Positions 39,130-52,350 of a stretch of DNA of 64,000 nt are shown here, one piece after another. The position numbers were made by a program, and so were the translations under genes. Each line of letters begins with the position of its first letter. Positions within the stretch are counted from its first letter, which is position 1. Source of the stretch: Phallus indusiatus (Eukaryota > Basidiomycota > Agaricomycetes > Phallales > Phallaceae); contig JAQFWX010000002.1 in the NCBI GenBank assembly GCA_027605045.1, positions 992,001 to 1,056,000 of the forward strand. Direction: 5' to 3'. The notes below the pieces were generated by a model that searched no databases, was not told the origin of the DNA, and saw nothing but the letters and a program-made list of their open reading frames with translations.

Positions 39130-39700
39130 ATGTCCGTCCAACCCACTGTGCAACTATCAGAGCTTATTCAAGGCATTCAAACTGAAATAGTCATCAACAC
39201 ATACTTAGATCGTATCCTGATTCTTATCACACAACTCGGGAAAGTTGGCAATTTAGTACGATTTCGTTGTACTGCATAATTTGCTCTACGACTGATTACT
39301 CTGATAGATTCAAGCATCTATTCCTTCAACAACAACACAGTTGGAGGCTTCTAATGGAGATGAAGAAGCTGATGCATTAGACACGCAAGGAGTGTCACCA
39401 CCAGAGACATCGAATACGGAGGACGCGCCTGATCTTCCTCAGCCATCGCCTGCAATACAGTTAACGAACTTGCTAGGGATAGCCCCAAGCGAGCACCTTC
39501 AAACTCTGCATTCATTGTATGCCTCTTACGCAGCAACTTTGACATGGATGATGGAAGAAGCACATGGGCAGCAGAGAGTACCTGTGATCGTAGGTGTTGC
39601 GTTGAAAAAGGTGTCCGAACAAGGAGAACGACTGGTCTTCCTGGAGATTATGAAAAGTCTAAAGCAACTTTTAGCGACAAGATATCCAAGTTCAAATTGA
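39130..39700 (+). CDS. proteasome assembly chaperone 3 (PAC3/PSMG3 family)
   Basis: Two exons (39130-39255 and 39308-39700) joined by a 52-base intron with a CTGAT branch site give 172 aa. The N-terminal part (SELIQGIQTEIVINTYLDRILILITQL) followed by GKVGNLIQAS matches the PAC3 core, where human PSMG3 has a VLVTQFGKMGTLV-type strand. The next block, LLGIAPSEHLQTLHSLYASYAATL, and the C-terminal VPVIVGVALKK strand plus final helix also line up with the family. An acidic, Pro/Ser-rich insert (residues 55-85) is extra. PAC3 works with PAC4 to order alpha subunits of the 20S proteasome in the cytosol. The yeast counterpart is Irc25/Poc3. Confidence 0.8.
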
Positions 39701-41101
39701 ATATAATATACGATTTTTTCAGTTATCGCCTCGGACGAATGCAAAACCGTTTATCATTTATCATTGTTCAACACAAGCCTTTGCGATCGTTGAACGTTGA
39801 ACATGGGAGCTGATGTTGCTATGAATGCAATGGAGACGACCTGCAAGTTCTTTCAAGTTTCAAGTCCATCGCCATGGATGAAACTTGTTGACTCATGATT
39901 CACCAAAGGAGATAGCCAAGACAAACAAGACCAATGTCCCTTCAAGCAATCCATGTGGAGTCACGGTCGGGGCGACCGTTTAGCCAACTACAAGTAATCC
40001 TTATCATATGGGTATCTTCGTCATCTACAACTACACAACAAAAGTAGAACAGGTGTGATATAATTAAGCAAACACCGCGCGCTCACTATCAAAGTGGCTT
40101 AACGGTTCTAAGTATCTGTTTACAATCATCACCGACGACTATGAGTTCACAAAAGAAGCCAAATAGTGTTGGCAACAAGCGTACAAAAAAACAAGTAGTA
40201 CCCTACTGGCTTGTATACCTGCGGGTGTTGAACTCGATGCTCACTAAAAACCGCGAGTCTAAGCCTACATACTGACTGTATGAACGCTGCGTGAGATATC
40301 AAGCAACAATATAAATCTGATAAAAATTTAGAAGTAAAGAGAGATAACAAATATCAATATCAAAGAGAATAGTTAACAAAGAGGAGAGAAACAGAAGAAA
40401 AAAACGATGGAGGTGAGAGTTGGTGGATAGCTAAAGGAAGGTAGGCCATGGTGATGACGATAGTGGACGATATACTGGGAGGGTGATCACGAGGAAAACG
40501 GTATAGAGCGTAAAAGGTTTGGGTCGATGGGAGGAAGTAAGAGGTATGTGAGGGGAAATAGATGGGAAAAAGACCCAGTTGTAGGGACAGACGATTGAAC
40601 CAAGATATCAAGAATAAAATGAGGACGAGAACCACCATTTCACTTCGAACCATTCAATGAGCCAACAACGAAAGATACTTTGATAAGTAAGCAAGCCAAA
40701 GAGAACACATAATAACACAACCTAAAAAAGTATCGCTATCAGCCTCAATGGAATGAGGGTTAGATGGTAGACACACCTATAAAAGGATTTTCTTTTAAAA
40801 AGGCAAAGGATAAAGAAACAGCAACAAAGAGAAGTCTGGAACGTGGCAGACGAGACAACAATATAGCATTATACCAGGACGAGATATTTTCATCGATGAG
40901 ACAAAGGCGTCAAGACAGCACCCAGAGACAACGACAATCCAAGAGCGGCGCCGAGAACACCCACGATGAAATAAATAGGAAACAGGAAACAGAGACGAGG
41001 CAACCAAGCGTAGATAAACAGAAGACGTCGAGAGACAAGCGATGAATAGGATCATGGTTTTTTGAGGGTTGGGGTAACACATTGAGTGACGGTGGTACTT
41101 C
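39701..41101. other. convergent intergenic region
   Basis: It holds the 3' regions of the PAC3 and bHLH genes. The plus strand of 40764-41045 is purine-rich and open, but reads as the antisense of the bHLH 3' UTR. Confidence 0.5.
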
Positions 41102-42883
41102 TTAGAGCATTATACCACCAACTGGAACAATACCCATACCGCCAACGGCATCATTATTGCCGCCAATACCACCAGGTCCGCCCAGACCCAATCCCATGTT
41201 CATGCCCATACCCATACCCATACCAAGCATGTTCGGAGAAACGTTGCTAGTGGTCATACCATTGGGGATAGTGTGTGGTCCGACAAGGCCCCAACCAGTT
41301 TTCATGCTCCCAATGGGTCCAGCATTCATGTTGAGGTTGAGGTTCATATTCCTATTTCTATTTCCGTTTCCGCTCATGTTTCCGTTTGCTTGACGACCGG
41401 GTACGATAGGTGAAGGCGTGCCTGACATGGACGAGTTATCAGCTCCATTACTGGACATGTTTCCTACGCTGCGTGGACTACTACCGCCTGCCGCGTCATC
41501 GTCGTGTGAAGAAGATACAGAAGCTGTGGTCGACGGTGGTGTTCTTTGATTGAGTCTGTTATAGCCATTCCCGTTCATGAAGTTTTGGGGTATAACGCCC
41601 GGATATTGCTGTTGGTTGTGAAGGGGACCATCCGAAATACCATTGCCGCTCATTGAAAACGCAAAAGGATTGGCTTGCGAGTCAGCAGGGCTGTGAGGGT
41701 TGGAATGCGAATGAGTGTGGGAATACGAAGGGTGGGTGGAATGGGGGTGAGCACTCCACGTAGGCGCGGGCGCAGCACCATTTGAGGTCTGGCCTTGGTT
41801 GAGTCCCATTATCCCGAGAGGGCCGACGGATAAAGGATTCCCGCCATTGGTATTGGACATGCCCATCGACATCAGTCCCGAACCCATGTTAATATTTCCA
41901 ATGGCTTGCATCTGTGTCTGTTGTTGAAGCGCCTGAGCTTGGGCCTGAGCCTGTTGCATAGCCTGAGCATATTGGATTTGCAAAGCAGCGGCGGCCTGCC
42001 ACTGTGTTTGTTGTGTTGATGGCGTAGCAGCCATGGGCACAGAGATCGATCCTTCGTTGTGAAGATTATGATTAGGGGGAGATGCCCAATCACCGTTGAC
42101 ATCGTCGCTATCTTCAGGATCGTAATCGCCATCTGCCGGAGCGCCTTCGGCAAGCAGATAAGCTCTCCGCTCTTCTTCCTCTACTATCTTCTCATCAATG
42201 TTAGTGGATTCACTGACGAGAGCTAAGAACTCAGAAGAACGCTGAGGTGACTGTATGGGAGGAAGGTGAGGTAAGCCCGAGCCTCCAGAAGCACGAGCAC
42301 GGGCGCGCCATTCGTTGATTTCGCGGCGAAGGGCATGTGTCTAGAAAAAATATCAATAAAGACGACATTTAGAAATTTCAGTAGCGACACGATACCTCTT
42401 CGTCTAAAGTACGAAGTTCCCTTCCAGCCAAAGCGCGGGCCCGGCGATGAGAATGGATCAAAGCGATAGATGAATTCACGATCGCAGATTTGGATGGGCG
42501 GCGTACGGTAGCTAGATTGGGAAGGAGGGCTGCCAAATCCTAGGACACGGGAAGCTGAGTTGCCGATAGCCACATGGGAGAAGGCGTAAAGAACATACCA
42601 AAAATCTACTGTTCAAAGTTTCTCTACGTTGTCTTTCGACGGCATTGTGGGTAGCTCTACGTTCGGCGGTGTTCGCTCTACGACTTGCTTTACGTTTCGC
42701 TGGGGGGTTGCCGTTGCTGTTGTTGTCGTTACTAGAATTGCCATTGGCTGAGTTGTTGTTCACTGTTGTCGAGTTGTTGCTGTTGCTTGAAAGGCTGTTT
42801 GACGGCGAAGTTGGAGACGGTACTGGGGAAACCGGGGTTTCAGGAGAAGGGGAGGGGCTGTTTACAGATACAGAGATAGTCAT
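41102..42883 (-). CDS. bHLH transcription factor, class B
   Basis: Three exons (42883-42599, 42539-42396, 42340-41102) give 555 aa. After a Ser/Pro/Asn-rich N-terminus and a basic cluster (PPAKRKASRRANTAERR), the DNA-binding helix THNAVERQRRETLNSRF carries the His, Glu and Arg that contact CACGTG E-boxes. Helix 2 follows after the first splice (DLAALLPNL, SKSAIVNSSIALI), and the second exon ends in a leucine-spaced helix (HRRARALAGRELRTLDEE) that may extend dimerisation. The C-terminal 400 residues are low-complexity: acidic EDSDDVNGDW, Gln/Ala-rich, then Asn/Gly/Met-rich with a GMGMGMGMNMG run. They look like a disordered activation region. The targets are unknown. Confidence 0.9.
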
Positions 42884-45800
42884 AATGACCGGTTACGCGA
42901 GTAATCTCAAGCGGATGCCGGGTTGAAAGGGAGAGGTTTGAGTTGATGAGTTTGATATAAGCTTTCAGTCGTGCGCGAGATGATTCTCAGCAAGCACTAT
43001 AGTAAGAATTGGCGGATTGGGAGAGGCCAGAAAAGGGTCGCGAGTATCCAAGCGGGCTATATCGGGAGTAAGTAAAATGAGAAAATGGTGCAAAAAAAAG
43101 AGGAAAAGAGAGAATAATTGAGCTAAGATAAAAGTTACGAGAGATGAACTTACACTTGATTGGGGAAGAAAGAAAGGTCAGCATAGTGAATACAGAGCTA
43201 ATAAGATTGAAAGAAATCAGGACTTACTCCTTTAACGGCAGGGCTGGCGGGGTGGAATGGTGGGAGGGGAGGAAGGGGAAGGGAGGAAGGAGATGATGAT
43301 GAGTGGAGAAGGAGAGAGAGAGCGATATAAGTTGATATTATGTAATAATAATCAGTTGGCCCTGGCCCCCTGGCACCATTGCTTATCAGTCATGTGATTT
43401 CATAATATCCAGACGCCCTAGCCATTTTTAGACTTCCCATTTGTCCGACGACCCGGGCCCGGCACAGGAAAGAAAACGCAGACCAAACCCCTCTACGCTT
43501 GTCCCTTTTCAGATCACGAATTGAGGAGTTCCTACAAGGGGAATTTGTCTTTATTTTCGTACATTTTGCTGTTCAGTTCAACTTTAATCCGGGGTAAATT
43601 CCCTTTGGCGACAATCATTGCCAATTCATCGGACTTTGCTTCCTTCCGGTACAACGCACAGCTGTTCACTCGACGAAGACAGTCAGTAATTAAATCATTC
43701 CCTGCACGATAGCCCTATGTAAGGCCATCCATTGAAGAGGATCATGCTAATCCTGCAGTTGATCTCTCAACTCGAAGTCGCTAGTATTCTTTTTTCATGA
43801 CGTTCTAAAACAGCGTTCTGTATTTTGTTTGCGGTTTGATGCTAGCTCTACCGGGAAGCAAGCTATGTCAACATTCTGGTATCAAATTTTATACGGTATA
43901 CATAAATACAAGAGCCTCATTTCTTATCCCCGTCAATGACGTTGTAGGGCAACGCTGATTCACAGGGTCATCAAACTTTGCAAAGGGAACGAAGACAACA
44001 GCCTAACGATGTAGCCACTCAACGGGAATAAATCTCTCCGCATATTAGACTGTCTCTGCACCACTGACTCAATCTACTCGTAACTAGAACCTAAAATATG
44101 AAACGAAAACGATGTCCATCGGAAGCTGTGTCGATTTAAGCGCTATCTCTAAATCCCGAATGCAACGTTTCACCTAGCTTTGTCACATATCATATATGAC
44201 CGTTCAAGCCGAGCATCATGGCCCTTTCAAGTTCCCTCCGTAACCCGGAGTGCAAAGTCCGTCGCCACCAGACCGAACCATTGCAAAAGGGCGCAATCCC
44301 GACTTCGAGGCCACTAGGCCCTGATATTAATCGCGTCACCCAATCCTTCCATATCAATGATTGTAGCTTGCAGGAAAATGTGTCCTTTTGCTGTATGTAC
44401 ATCTATGATGATCTATGTACATAGTCACCACCAAAGTCGGAAATCCTGAGCCGATACCGGCTGATCTTGTTCCATTCTCCATACTATCTCTCGCAAAACT
44501 TGCCTCCTACCTCGCAAATTTGTATTTACTCTCAGGCTGAGACTTGAGGGCCGTTGTGGGGTGGAAACCCGAACTTGTATTGATAGATTGACTTGACACC
44601 ATTGACTTGCAATCAAAAAAAGATCGGGCGTTCCCGCTGGGGGCACAGTTTATTACAGAGTATATGTAGTCACAATTCAACCAAGAAACCAGACACGCAC
44701 CAGTCTCATAGCCGATCACGTCAAAATCGATTTACGATCAGACTTAGGTCTGTGATCATTCACAATTTCATCAGGTCTTTCTAGACAAGCGGCCGGTCGG
44801 ACTAGAGATTCTCACGACAACGACTCGTTACAACAGGCGCATGTTCGTGTCTCCTTTCATGAGCAACTTCAACTACTTGGAACAATATCAAACTTCAGGT
44901 TTCACAGAGTACATAGACACATATTGCTTATCGAATAATTTCAAGACACAGAAGTGTCTCGATTCCGAGTCATCGATCCGGACCCAACTCGAAACTGGAA
45001 CCGACGTCCGAACACTGACCATGTTTTTCGTCTTCCAGAGAAGCGATGAAAGGAAGGCAAGCCGCAACTATGTACTCCTTCTAGAACGACCCAGCTTCAA
45101 CTTTCATCCTATGCTTTGAAAAGCGGCTTCTGATTAGCCATCGCTAGCGACGTGATGATTGAACTACTTTAGCAGTTTTAATTTTTTCCAGGGCCAGGAC
45201 CAGGCTGAGATATTATGCGTCGTTTATTGAGGTACGTGGTTACTATTCTGGTTGTTACACCACCGAACTCGGCTCAGTTTCTAGGATGAGTTTGAGGCGT
45301 TGACTCGGATCCTGTCTACAAGTGTGGCTACTAGGGATTTTCCGGCAAAAACTCATCTCCTCTAAAATAGAATGGATTCAATGAAAACCATCATTGAACA
45401 ATTACGAATTTACCTTGTGGTGCCACGTAAAATTGGACCGTTTGGTTATGTTTGGGCTTGGTGGAGAGTTTGATTGACAGCCAGCGCTGTCCAAAAGTAC
45501 ACCAGCCTCCTTTCTTCGGGAAAGCGCGAATAATCATAAGGAAGTAATGTTATTATAGTTATCTTTACGATAGGTGAATCCATGAGTCTACACGCGAGGA
45601 TACGCGGGAGATTCCAGACTGAGCAAACATTTGTATGCTTCTCCAATGATTATCTATCTGTATCGATATCTCTGAACTCTCAAGCTTCCAGTTCGACGTG
45701 CGTCATGTAATAGAATCATCACATCTGTCAAAATGGTCAAGCGCGGTCTCTCTGACTGCGGCATGTTGCTTTTTCAGGGTGTAGAGATTCTAGGGAGGAA

Positions 45801-46900
45801 AACCAGGTGCTTCAAAACCTTGTTAAGACAGCGTTACATACAATGCATTTTTACTATCTCTATTGAGTATATCATGCATACATGTGGATATCTATCAAGG
45901 CCCCGCGTGTTTCTCTACTACAAAGAATAGGGAAAAAATACCTTACGTCAATTTTCTTTCGAAGATTTTCCTGCGTTGGTCGCATGACCATTACTGGACG
46001 GTGGTTGAAATGTAGTAACTCCTTTTTCTTATTTTGTCTGATTTCATGTGTTATTTCATGTGTTAAAATCGAGACGATTATCTTCACGAATGTACTGTTT
46101 ACTTATCGCATTCATGAAACAAAAAAGAAAAATGACAGACGAGTAATATTTGATAAATGTTCATAGAGATCTTCCTGTTGTCGACGTGTCATCTCAGCTA
46201 CGGTTGTGCTCCACACCGCGGATTATGGAGAAAAGTGAAAAAAGTTTGCGGCCGGCACTGAAATCGTCTCGGTTGCTCTGGGGTCCTTTCAGGAACGCGC
46301 TGGAACCCCTAGCAAATTGACTCCAATTGGCCAAGGGGACGGCACAGTCAGAGCCGGCGTAAAGTACGTCATGACTATAGTCCAATCCTTTTTTTAGCTG
46401 GCAATTTCAAAAAGTCCTTTCCCTATAATCACAATCAGCCATGAATCTACTTAATCACGTTGCGAAGAAGGAAGAGGAAGAAGTAGAATAATAATACCAA
46501 TCTCGATGAAATCCTTTGTACGTTATCGCGGACTCCTGTATCATGAATTTCTGCGGCAAGATCGCAAATGCATCTTGATCTTTGGAATGTTGTTAATGTG
46601 AATTGTTGTCATCTGCCAATGTATACCAAGACTCACAATTCACTGCCACTCACCAAGAGAATGGTAAGAGAAAAAGAAAGGGATTCCATACAGATACCAA
46701 ATGGGAACAAAGGAGCTAAAATGTGCGGCTATTTATTAAATCGAATACCCAAGTTTTTCTATTGAAACGGCGAAACAGATGCATCCCAAATTAGGATGAC
46801 TTACGGCTCACGTGAGCATATTACACTTCGAACAAAGCACCCCTCTCTTGTTCCGCTCTTGGTACAGTCAGTTTTGAAATAAATTTCTTATTTTCACATG
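42884..46900. other. intergenic region
   Basis: The left part (42884-43350) is the CT-rich leader and promoter of the bHLH gene, read on the minus strand. The rest has only ORFs under 95 codons without motifs. A perfect palindrome GCTCACGTGAGC lies at 46806-46817, just past the MCC-beta stop. Confidence 0.5.
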
Positions 46901-49338
46901 TTACATCCTAAATACACCCATTCCTCTATCATCACCGTCCCAGCTCTGGCCACGTCGACTGAGACCCTGTCCCCCCTGGCCTTGCAAGGATCTGTATGAT
47001 ACAGCTAAACCCAAACCGAGTGTATCACGCGTCTCAGTAGGCATTATAATACCGTCGTCCCATAATCGAGCGGTGGCGTAGTACGCCGTCGATTGCTCTT
47101 CTATCTCCTGCTTGAGCGCCGAATGCTGTGCCGGATCTCTGGAGAACCCAAAATCAAAATCAAACAAATCTTATTTCCCCTTGGACTGGACTCACCTAGA
47201 CACGCTCGCCATCACCTGCGACAGCTGTCCTGAACCCATCACTGAGACTTTAGCGTTCTACACAATCGTGTTTCAGAAACACAAGGTCGGCTGTTAATGA
47301 AACTTGTGAAACTTACGGGCCACATCCATAGGAAACGAGGTTGATACTGATAGTATCTTAGAAACCGATCGTTGATGATAGAGAAGAACTCACAGCACGA
47401 CCGCACATTCCTGGAAAAAAAAAAGCAAAATTGATATGCAGAAAATTTTGAGCGTTCAAAATGGTAGTTACCATAATTTCCGGCTCCGAAGCTCCCACCA
47501 ACTATAACCGTCAACTTGGGAACATTGGCACAGGCTACGGCTCGGACCATTTTTGCACCGTCCTTGGCGATACCACCACGTTCGGCTTTGGACCCTACCA
47601 TGTATCCTACAAACAAGTAACCGTTAATCAGTCGCTAGCGGGTGGTGTTTTGAATCCTGCCATGCAAACCTGTGACATTTACCAAAAATAGCAAAGGGAT
47701 CCCTCGTTGCGAACAAAGCTCAATAAAATGAGTGGCTTTCAAAGCGGACGGAGAAAATAGAATCCGTTATTCCCAATTATTCCGACTGGAAACCCGTGAA
47801 TACGTGCAAATCCCTATTGAAAATGTTTGTGGGGAGGTATAAAATGCCCGATAATTTGAGTGATTAACCTACAGTAACAATTGTTGTCCCATAATCGGGC
47901 TTGAATTCCCTAAATTTGCTTCCATCAACGATTCTAGCTATAACTTCGCGCATATCGAAAGCTTGTCGAATATCAGTTCCTACAATTCCATGTAAATCTG
48001 AATTGGGGTAAATTGGATCTTCAGGTTTATATGGAGCCTTTCATTAGGCAACGCGGTAGAAATTGAGCGCTTGTATGATGTCAAAAATTAACAAAAACCC
48101 ACTTCAGCTGGTATACTTCCTGCCCGCTCCAAATCTCCAACGCATTCTCGTGCAATAGAAATAGCTTCTTCATCATCTCGTGCGAGATGATCTGTAACAC
48201 CACTTTCAGAGCTATGCATCATCCCACCGCCTAATGTTTCCTCGTCGACTTGTTCGCCAGTTGCTGCTCGAACAAGCGGAGGACCCGCTAAAAATATACG
48301 ACCTTGGTTTGCGACTATAATGTTTTCATCAGCCATGGCTGGAACATATGCTCCTCCTGAAGAAAAAAAATATAGAGTGAAGCGAGATTTATGAGTTTAG
48401 AGCTAACCAGCCACGCTTATGCCATGTACAACCGCAATTTGGGGAATGCCGAGGGCGGACATTTGAGCCTGTACAAAAGGGCGTTAATCATATTGAGGGT
48501 CAATATAACCAAAGCATCTGACGTGCCATATTGTAAAATATTCGACCGAAATGATCTCGATCAGGGAAGACCTATACATGGATATCAGGGAGGGAGCTCA
48601 TTCATTTTTCTTAAATGTACATTCGCTTGGTTGGGCAACGAAGCTCCTCCAGATTCCACTGATTGAAATTAAGAACAACAGAAGACCCACGCGAAAATAT
48701 GACGTACCCAGATAAACACATGGTAGACCATTCTCTCGAGCAATTTCTTGTGCGCGCAGGTGTTTCTTGACCTAATACCAGTTTCATGTTAGAAGCCATA
48801 TAATTCTTATATAGTAATCGCGCTTACTGTTAATGGATAATAACTACCGCCTTTCACAGTAGCATCATTAACAACTATAACGCATTGCTGTCCAGATACT
48901 TGGCCAATGCCTGTGATGATACCAGCCCCAGGTACATCATCTGGATCATAAACACCGTATGCAGCCAATGGAGATAACTCTAAAAATGGACTGGTAGGAT
49001 CAAGCAGCCGTGCTAAGCTACAAAAAAAACGCTCATAAGCTACCCAATATCAATGCCAGCGGGAAGGAAACACTTCACCGTTCCCTAGGTAATAGTTTTC
49101 CTTTCTCTTTCATCTTCGCTCTCGCTTTCTCGCTACCACCGCGTCGAGACACGGCCAGGTTATCCTTCAGTTGCTCGACGAGTTCGTCCATACTTTTGGC
49201 CTTTTCTTGGAAATCTGGTGAAATGGAGGAGACGAGAGAAGGAAGGACAGATGCATGATACTTCCGTTGAGACAAATTAACGTATGGCAGGGATCTTGTA
49301 AAACCTCTCCATATTGATACGGAAGGTACCAGAGGCAT
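46901..49338 (-). CDS. mccB: methylcrotonoyl-CoA carboxylase beta subunit, with apparent frameshift
   Basis: MCC-beta is the carboxyltransferase of mitochondrial leucine breakdown, pairing with biotinylated MCC-alpha to make 3-methylglutaconyl-CoA. Fourteen exons can be traced from 49338 to 46901: 49338-49079, 49017-48828, 48771-48708, 48658-48621, 48571-48527, 48468-48408, 48356-48103, 48037-47873, 47813-47670, 47606-47472, 47410-47394, 47346-47317, 47257-47196, 47138-46901. Family blocks include [78 protein letters not shown] and [10 protein letters not shown]. The N-terminus looks like a mitochondrial presequence. Exon 9 lacks one base near 47763, which breaks the frame inside GNNG/ILFS. 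Intron 5 (48526-48469) fits only as GC-AG. Exons 11 and 12 are 17 and 30 bases. Confidence 0.93.
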
Positions 49339-49678
49339 AGAATTCTTCTGAACTTCAAGTGACGAGGCGACAACTGAACCGGTACCAAAACCTTGGGCGC
49401 TTTCGGATCATTTCATCATCACGTGATTTTGCGATTAAACGACATGTCACGCTGTCACAAAACACTTTGCAACACTGACGGGCCGCGGCTGTTCCCAATT
49501 GAAGTGTTTTTTCTCGTTCGGACGTGTTGGGATAGCGACTCCTGCTCTTTGGACGTGATATACGCGACAAAAAGGTCAGAGGCCAGCTTTCGAAGATACA
49601 CATTCGAAAGCTGCAATAACCACAAGCTCAAACTGGTCGCCAACCGTACCAATCTATGACTATCTGATTACTAGTACG

Positions 49679-50688
49679 ATGCCTAAATCTGAGAGGAAAA
49701 AATTTTATGCTGTTCATATTGGGAGACAATCAGGCGTATACACACACTGGTGATCAATCTCCTTCAGTGTCGTATAAAAACTCAATATTTTCACTGTTTT
49801 TTTAGGAAAGACTGCGACGAGCAAGTAAAAGGATTCCCCAGGAGTTCTTTTAAGAGATTTTATAATCCCAGAAAAGCCAAGGCATTTGTGGAACATGGTC
49901 CTTCAGGCCTGAACCTTGTAGAATCCATACCGTCGTTCAAGAATTTGGTCGCTGAGGCCAACGAAGTTCCTTTACAGAAGGAGAAAGATCATAAGAAAAG
50001 AGAAAGAAGACCGAAACCGTTACAGGTCGATATGACTCAGCCGGGAGAAGAGGGCTGGGACGTAATTTACACCGACGGTGCATGCCAAGCAAACGGGAAA
50101 GACCATGCTGTTGCCGGTATTGGTGTTTGGTTCGGCCCCAATGATCCCAGGTAATCAGTTGACTCTGACTCGAAGTCGCTTCCGCTGAATATAATAGAAA
50201 TTTGTCTGAAAGATGTCCTGGGGAACAAACGAACAACCGTGCAGAGCTCATCGTAAGTTCTAGCTTCATAACCATGTCTTCCAAACAATGAATCATTACG
50301 TTCAGGCTCTGATACGAGCGTTAGAAACCTACCCGATCTCGACGAAGCGATTTCTAATTAAAACCGACTCCAATTATTCCATTTCTTGTATGTGTATCCT
50401 CTGTCCTTACCACGTATTTTACAAATGAATCCGCGAATTTGAGGCATAAGCGATTGGTTGCTTAATTGGCAGAGAAACGGCTGGACCACATCATGCGGTG
50501 CTCCAGTCAAAAATAAAGAACTTATTCTTTATCTTTCTCAATTATTGGACCAACGAGGCCTCAACGGGCAACCCGTTAAGCTTGTTCACGTGCGCGGACA
50601 TCGAGGTGTCCCAGGAAACGAGGGCGCCGATAAACTTGCTCGTCAAGGCAAATACCTACCTCATTACGAAAGACGGTTTAGAATGTGA
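49679..50688 (+). CDS. ribonuclease H1
   Basis: Five exons (49679-49749, 49806-50150, 50198-50252, 50306-50387, 50444-50688) give 265 aa. Residues 8-50 form the hybrid-binding domain (KFYAVHIGRQSGVYTHW, then FKRFYNPRKAKAFVE), which binds RNA/DNA hybrids. A basic linker follows. The catalytic RNase H domain starts at VIYTDGACQANG. The four metal ligands are all present: Asp114, Glu155 (in NNRAEL), Asp178 (KTDS) and Asp247 (GADKLAR). The HVRGHRGVPGNEGAD loop carries the flexible His. The enzyme removes RNA from R-loops and primers in the nucleus and often in mitochondria; no clear mitochondrial leader is seen. It is divergent from MCC-beta, with 340 bases shared as promoter. Confidence 0.95.
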
Positions 50689-51049
50689 AGAGAAGGCGTG
50701 TGTGTGCGGAATTCATAATCTATGGTACAAATTAATAACCTAATATACTACCGAATATAGTTAAAAACATATAAGGACTACTAAGAAGTGCTAGTGACCT
50801 TAGCTTACCAGTCTGTGTCAAGATGAAGCCCGTCATGCCATAATGCGGACGTGTTTACGCTGGATTAATTCACCTCAATTAGGAGCAGGCAGACAAGTTG
50901 GGGCTTGGTAGACCTTTTAACGATCGTGAAATGTGGAGAGAATAGGGTTTGTGGTTACAGGTAACTGGGGCATAATTACGAGAGTGTGACCGGTAGTCGT
51001 CACGCGAGAGTAATCTAGCCATTTTAGCCATTCTCTACTCTTGCCCGCC
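50689..51049. other. intergenic stretch
   Basis: It holds the 3' region of RNase H1 and the promoter of the pseudouridine synthase. No further gene was seen. Confidence 0.6.
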
Positions 51050-52350
51050 ATGCCCAAAGCAATCCCATCAACGCTGAACTGCTATTTTGGAATAATAAAA
51101 CCAAGCGGACCAGGTAAACACGACGTCTTCTGTCATAAATTCAATTAACTCTTTCAGCGCCGTGTAGCTTCCATGTCCGTTGTGAACAATTTAAAGCCGC
51201 TTCTCTCATCCTCGCTTCTTTTCCGTTCTCAAGATCAACTTGAACAGCTGAAACATAAGAATAAAGCAAACCCGAATAAATCAAATCGCCCGAAGGACAA
51301 AAAGGCCTTGAAACATATGTTGAAAATTGGGACTGGTGGGACCTTAGATCCTTTGGCTGACGGCGTTTTAAGTGAGGAATGATTTTCTTTTTGGTTTTCT
51401 TGTGCTCCTGTTGAACACATCTCATTTAGTTTTGGGGATTGGGAATGGTACGAAACAAATGTCAAAATTTCTGGATTGTGTGAAGGTGCATTCATGTATC
51501 TTGATCGGTTTAATTCGACTATACACGATTCAAGCTATCATAGGAATATCGGACAACGTGTCTTCTTGGCTGTGAGACTGACACCTACGATAGTCAAGGT
51601 ATACGTGTCAAAGAAACATCATGGAGTCACGTAACAAAAGAAAAAATTGAAGAAGTTCTCGATAAATTCCGAGGAGAAATAATGCAGACACCACCGATGT
51701 ATGTATCATTCACATATCTACGTCGTGACTAAGGGGTTTAATTTTACAGATTTTCAGCCCTGAAAATGAACGGTAGGCCGTTATACGAGTATGCGAGAGA
51801 AGGGATACCATTACCTGAACCAATTCCTGCTCGAAAAGTAACCGTCCATTCGCTTGAAGTTGTGGACTGGCTAGAAGAACATTCTCACTCATACCAATGG
51901 CCAGAGAAAGTCATGAGCGCAGCTGCCAAAGAAAAGCTCAAAAAGGCCGTTGCCGGAATTACTGAGGATACGGTCTCTTTAGATGATCAGTGTGATCCGG
52001 AGCAATCAGCAGACCAAGAAAAAATCCAACATGATGGACCGCGACCTCCTGCGTTTGTATTAAAAATGCGAGTGTCCGGTGGGACCTACGTTCGCTCCAT
52101 CGCTCATGATATTGGACATGCTGTCGACTCTGCTGCCCATGTTGTCACCCTGACACGACTTCGTCAAGGAGAATTCACTATGTCGCCTGAAAACGAAGGG
52201 GACAAGAAGTGTATTCCCTGGGAAACCTTTGAAGAAGCCTTGAAAGAAAACGAAGGCTTAGATGAAAGTGTCGAAAAGGATGAGCGTGGATATAGAAAAT
52301 GGGAGAGAGAGGTGTTGGATAAATTAGTGTTGTATGAGCCTTCGCGATGA
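51050..52350 (+). CDS. PUS4: tRNA pseudouridine-55 synthase (Pus4/TruB family)
   Basis: Five exons (51050-51113, 51168-51371, 51430-51485, 51544-51698, 51750-52350) give 359 aa. It opens with GIIKPSGPASMSVVNNLKPLL, the TruB N-terminal motif. The catalytic motif is GTGGTLDPLADGVL, with Asp82 as nucleophile. [33 protein letters not shown] and the C-terminal GGTYVRSIAHDIG and VTLTRLRQGEF complete the family signature. The first intron uses the second possible acceptor (after GTGTAG at 51167), and only that choice keeps the frame. A charged insert (about residues 235-285) is typical of fungal members. The enzyme makes the T-loop pseudouridine of tRNAs in nucleus and mitochondria. Confidence 0.95.

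Noticed and set aside
40764..41045. Lys/Arg-rich plus ORF of 93 codons
   Set aside because: It is purine-rich antisense of the bHLH 3' region and has no motif.
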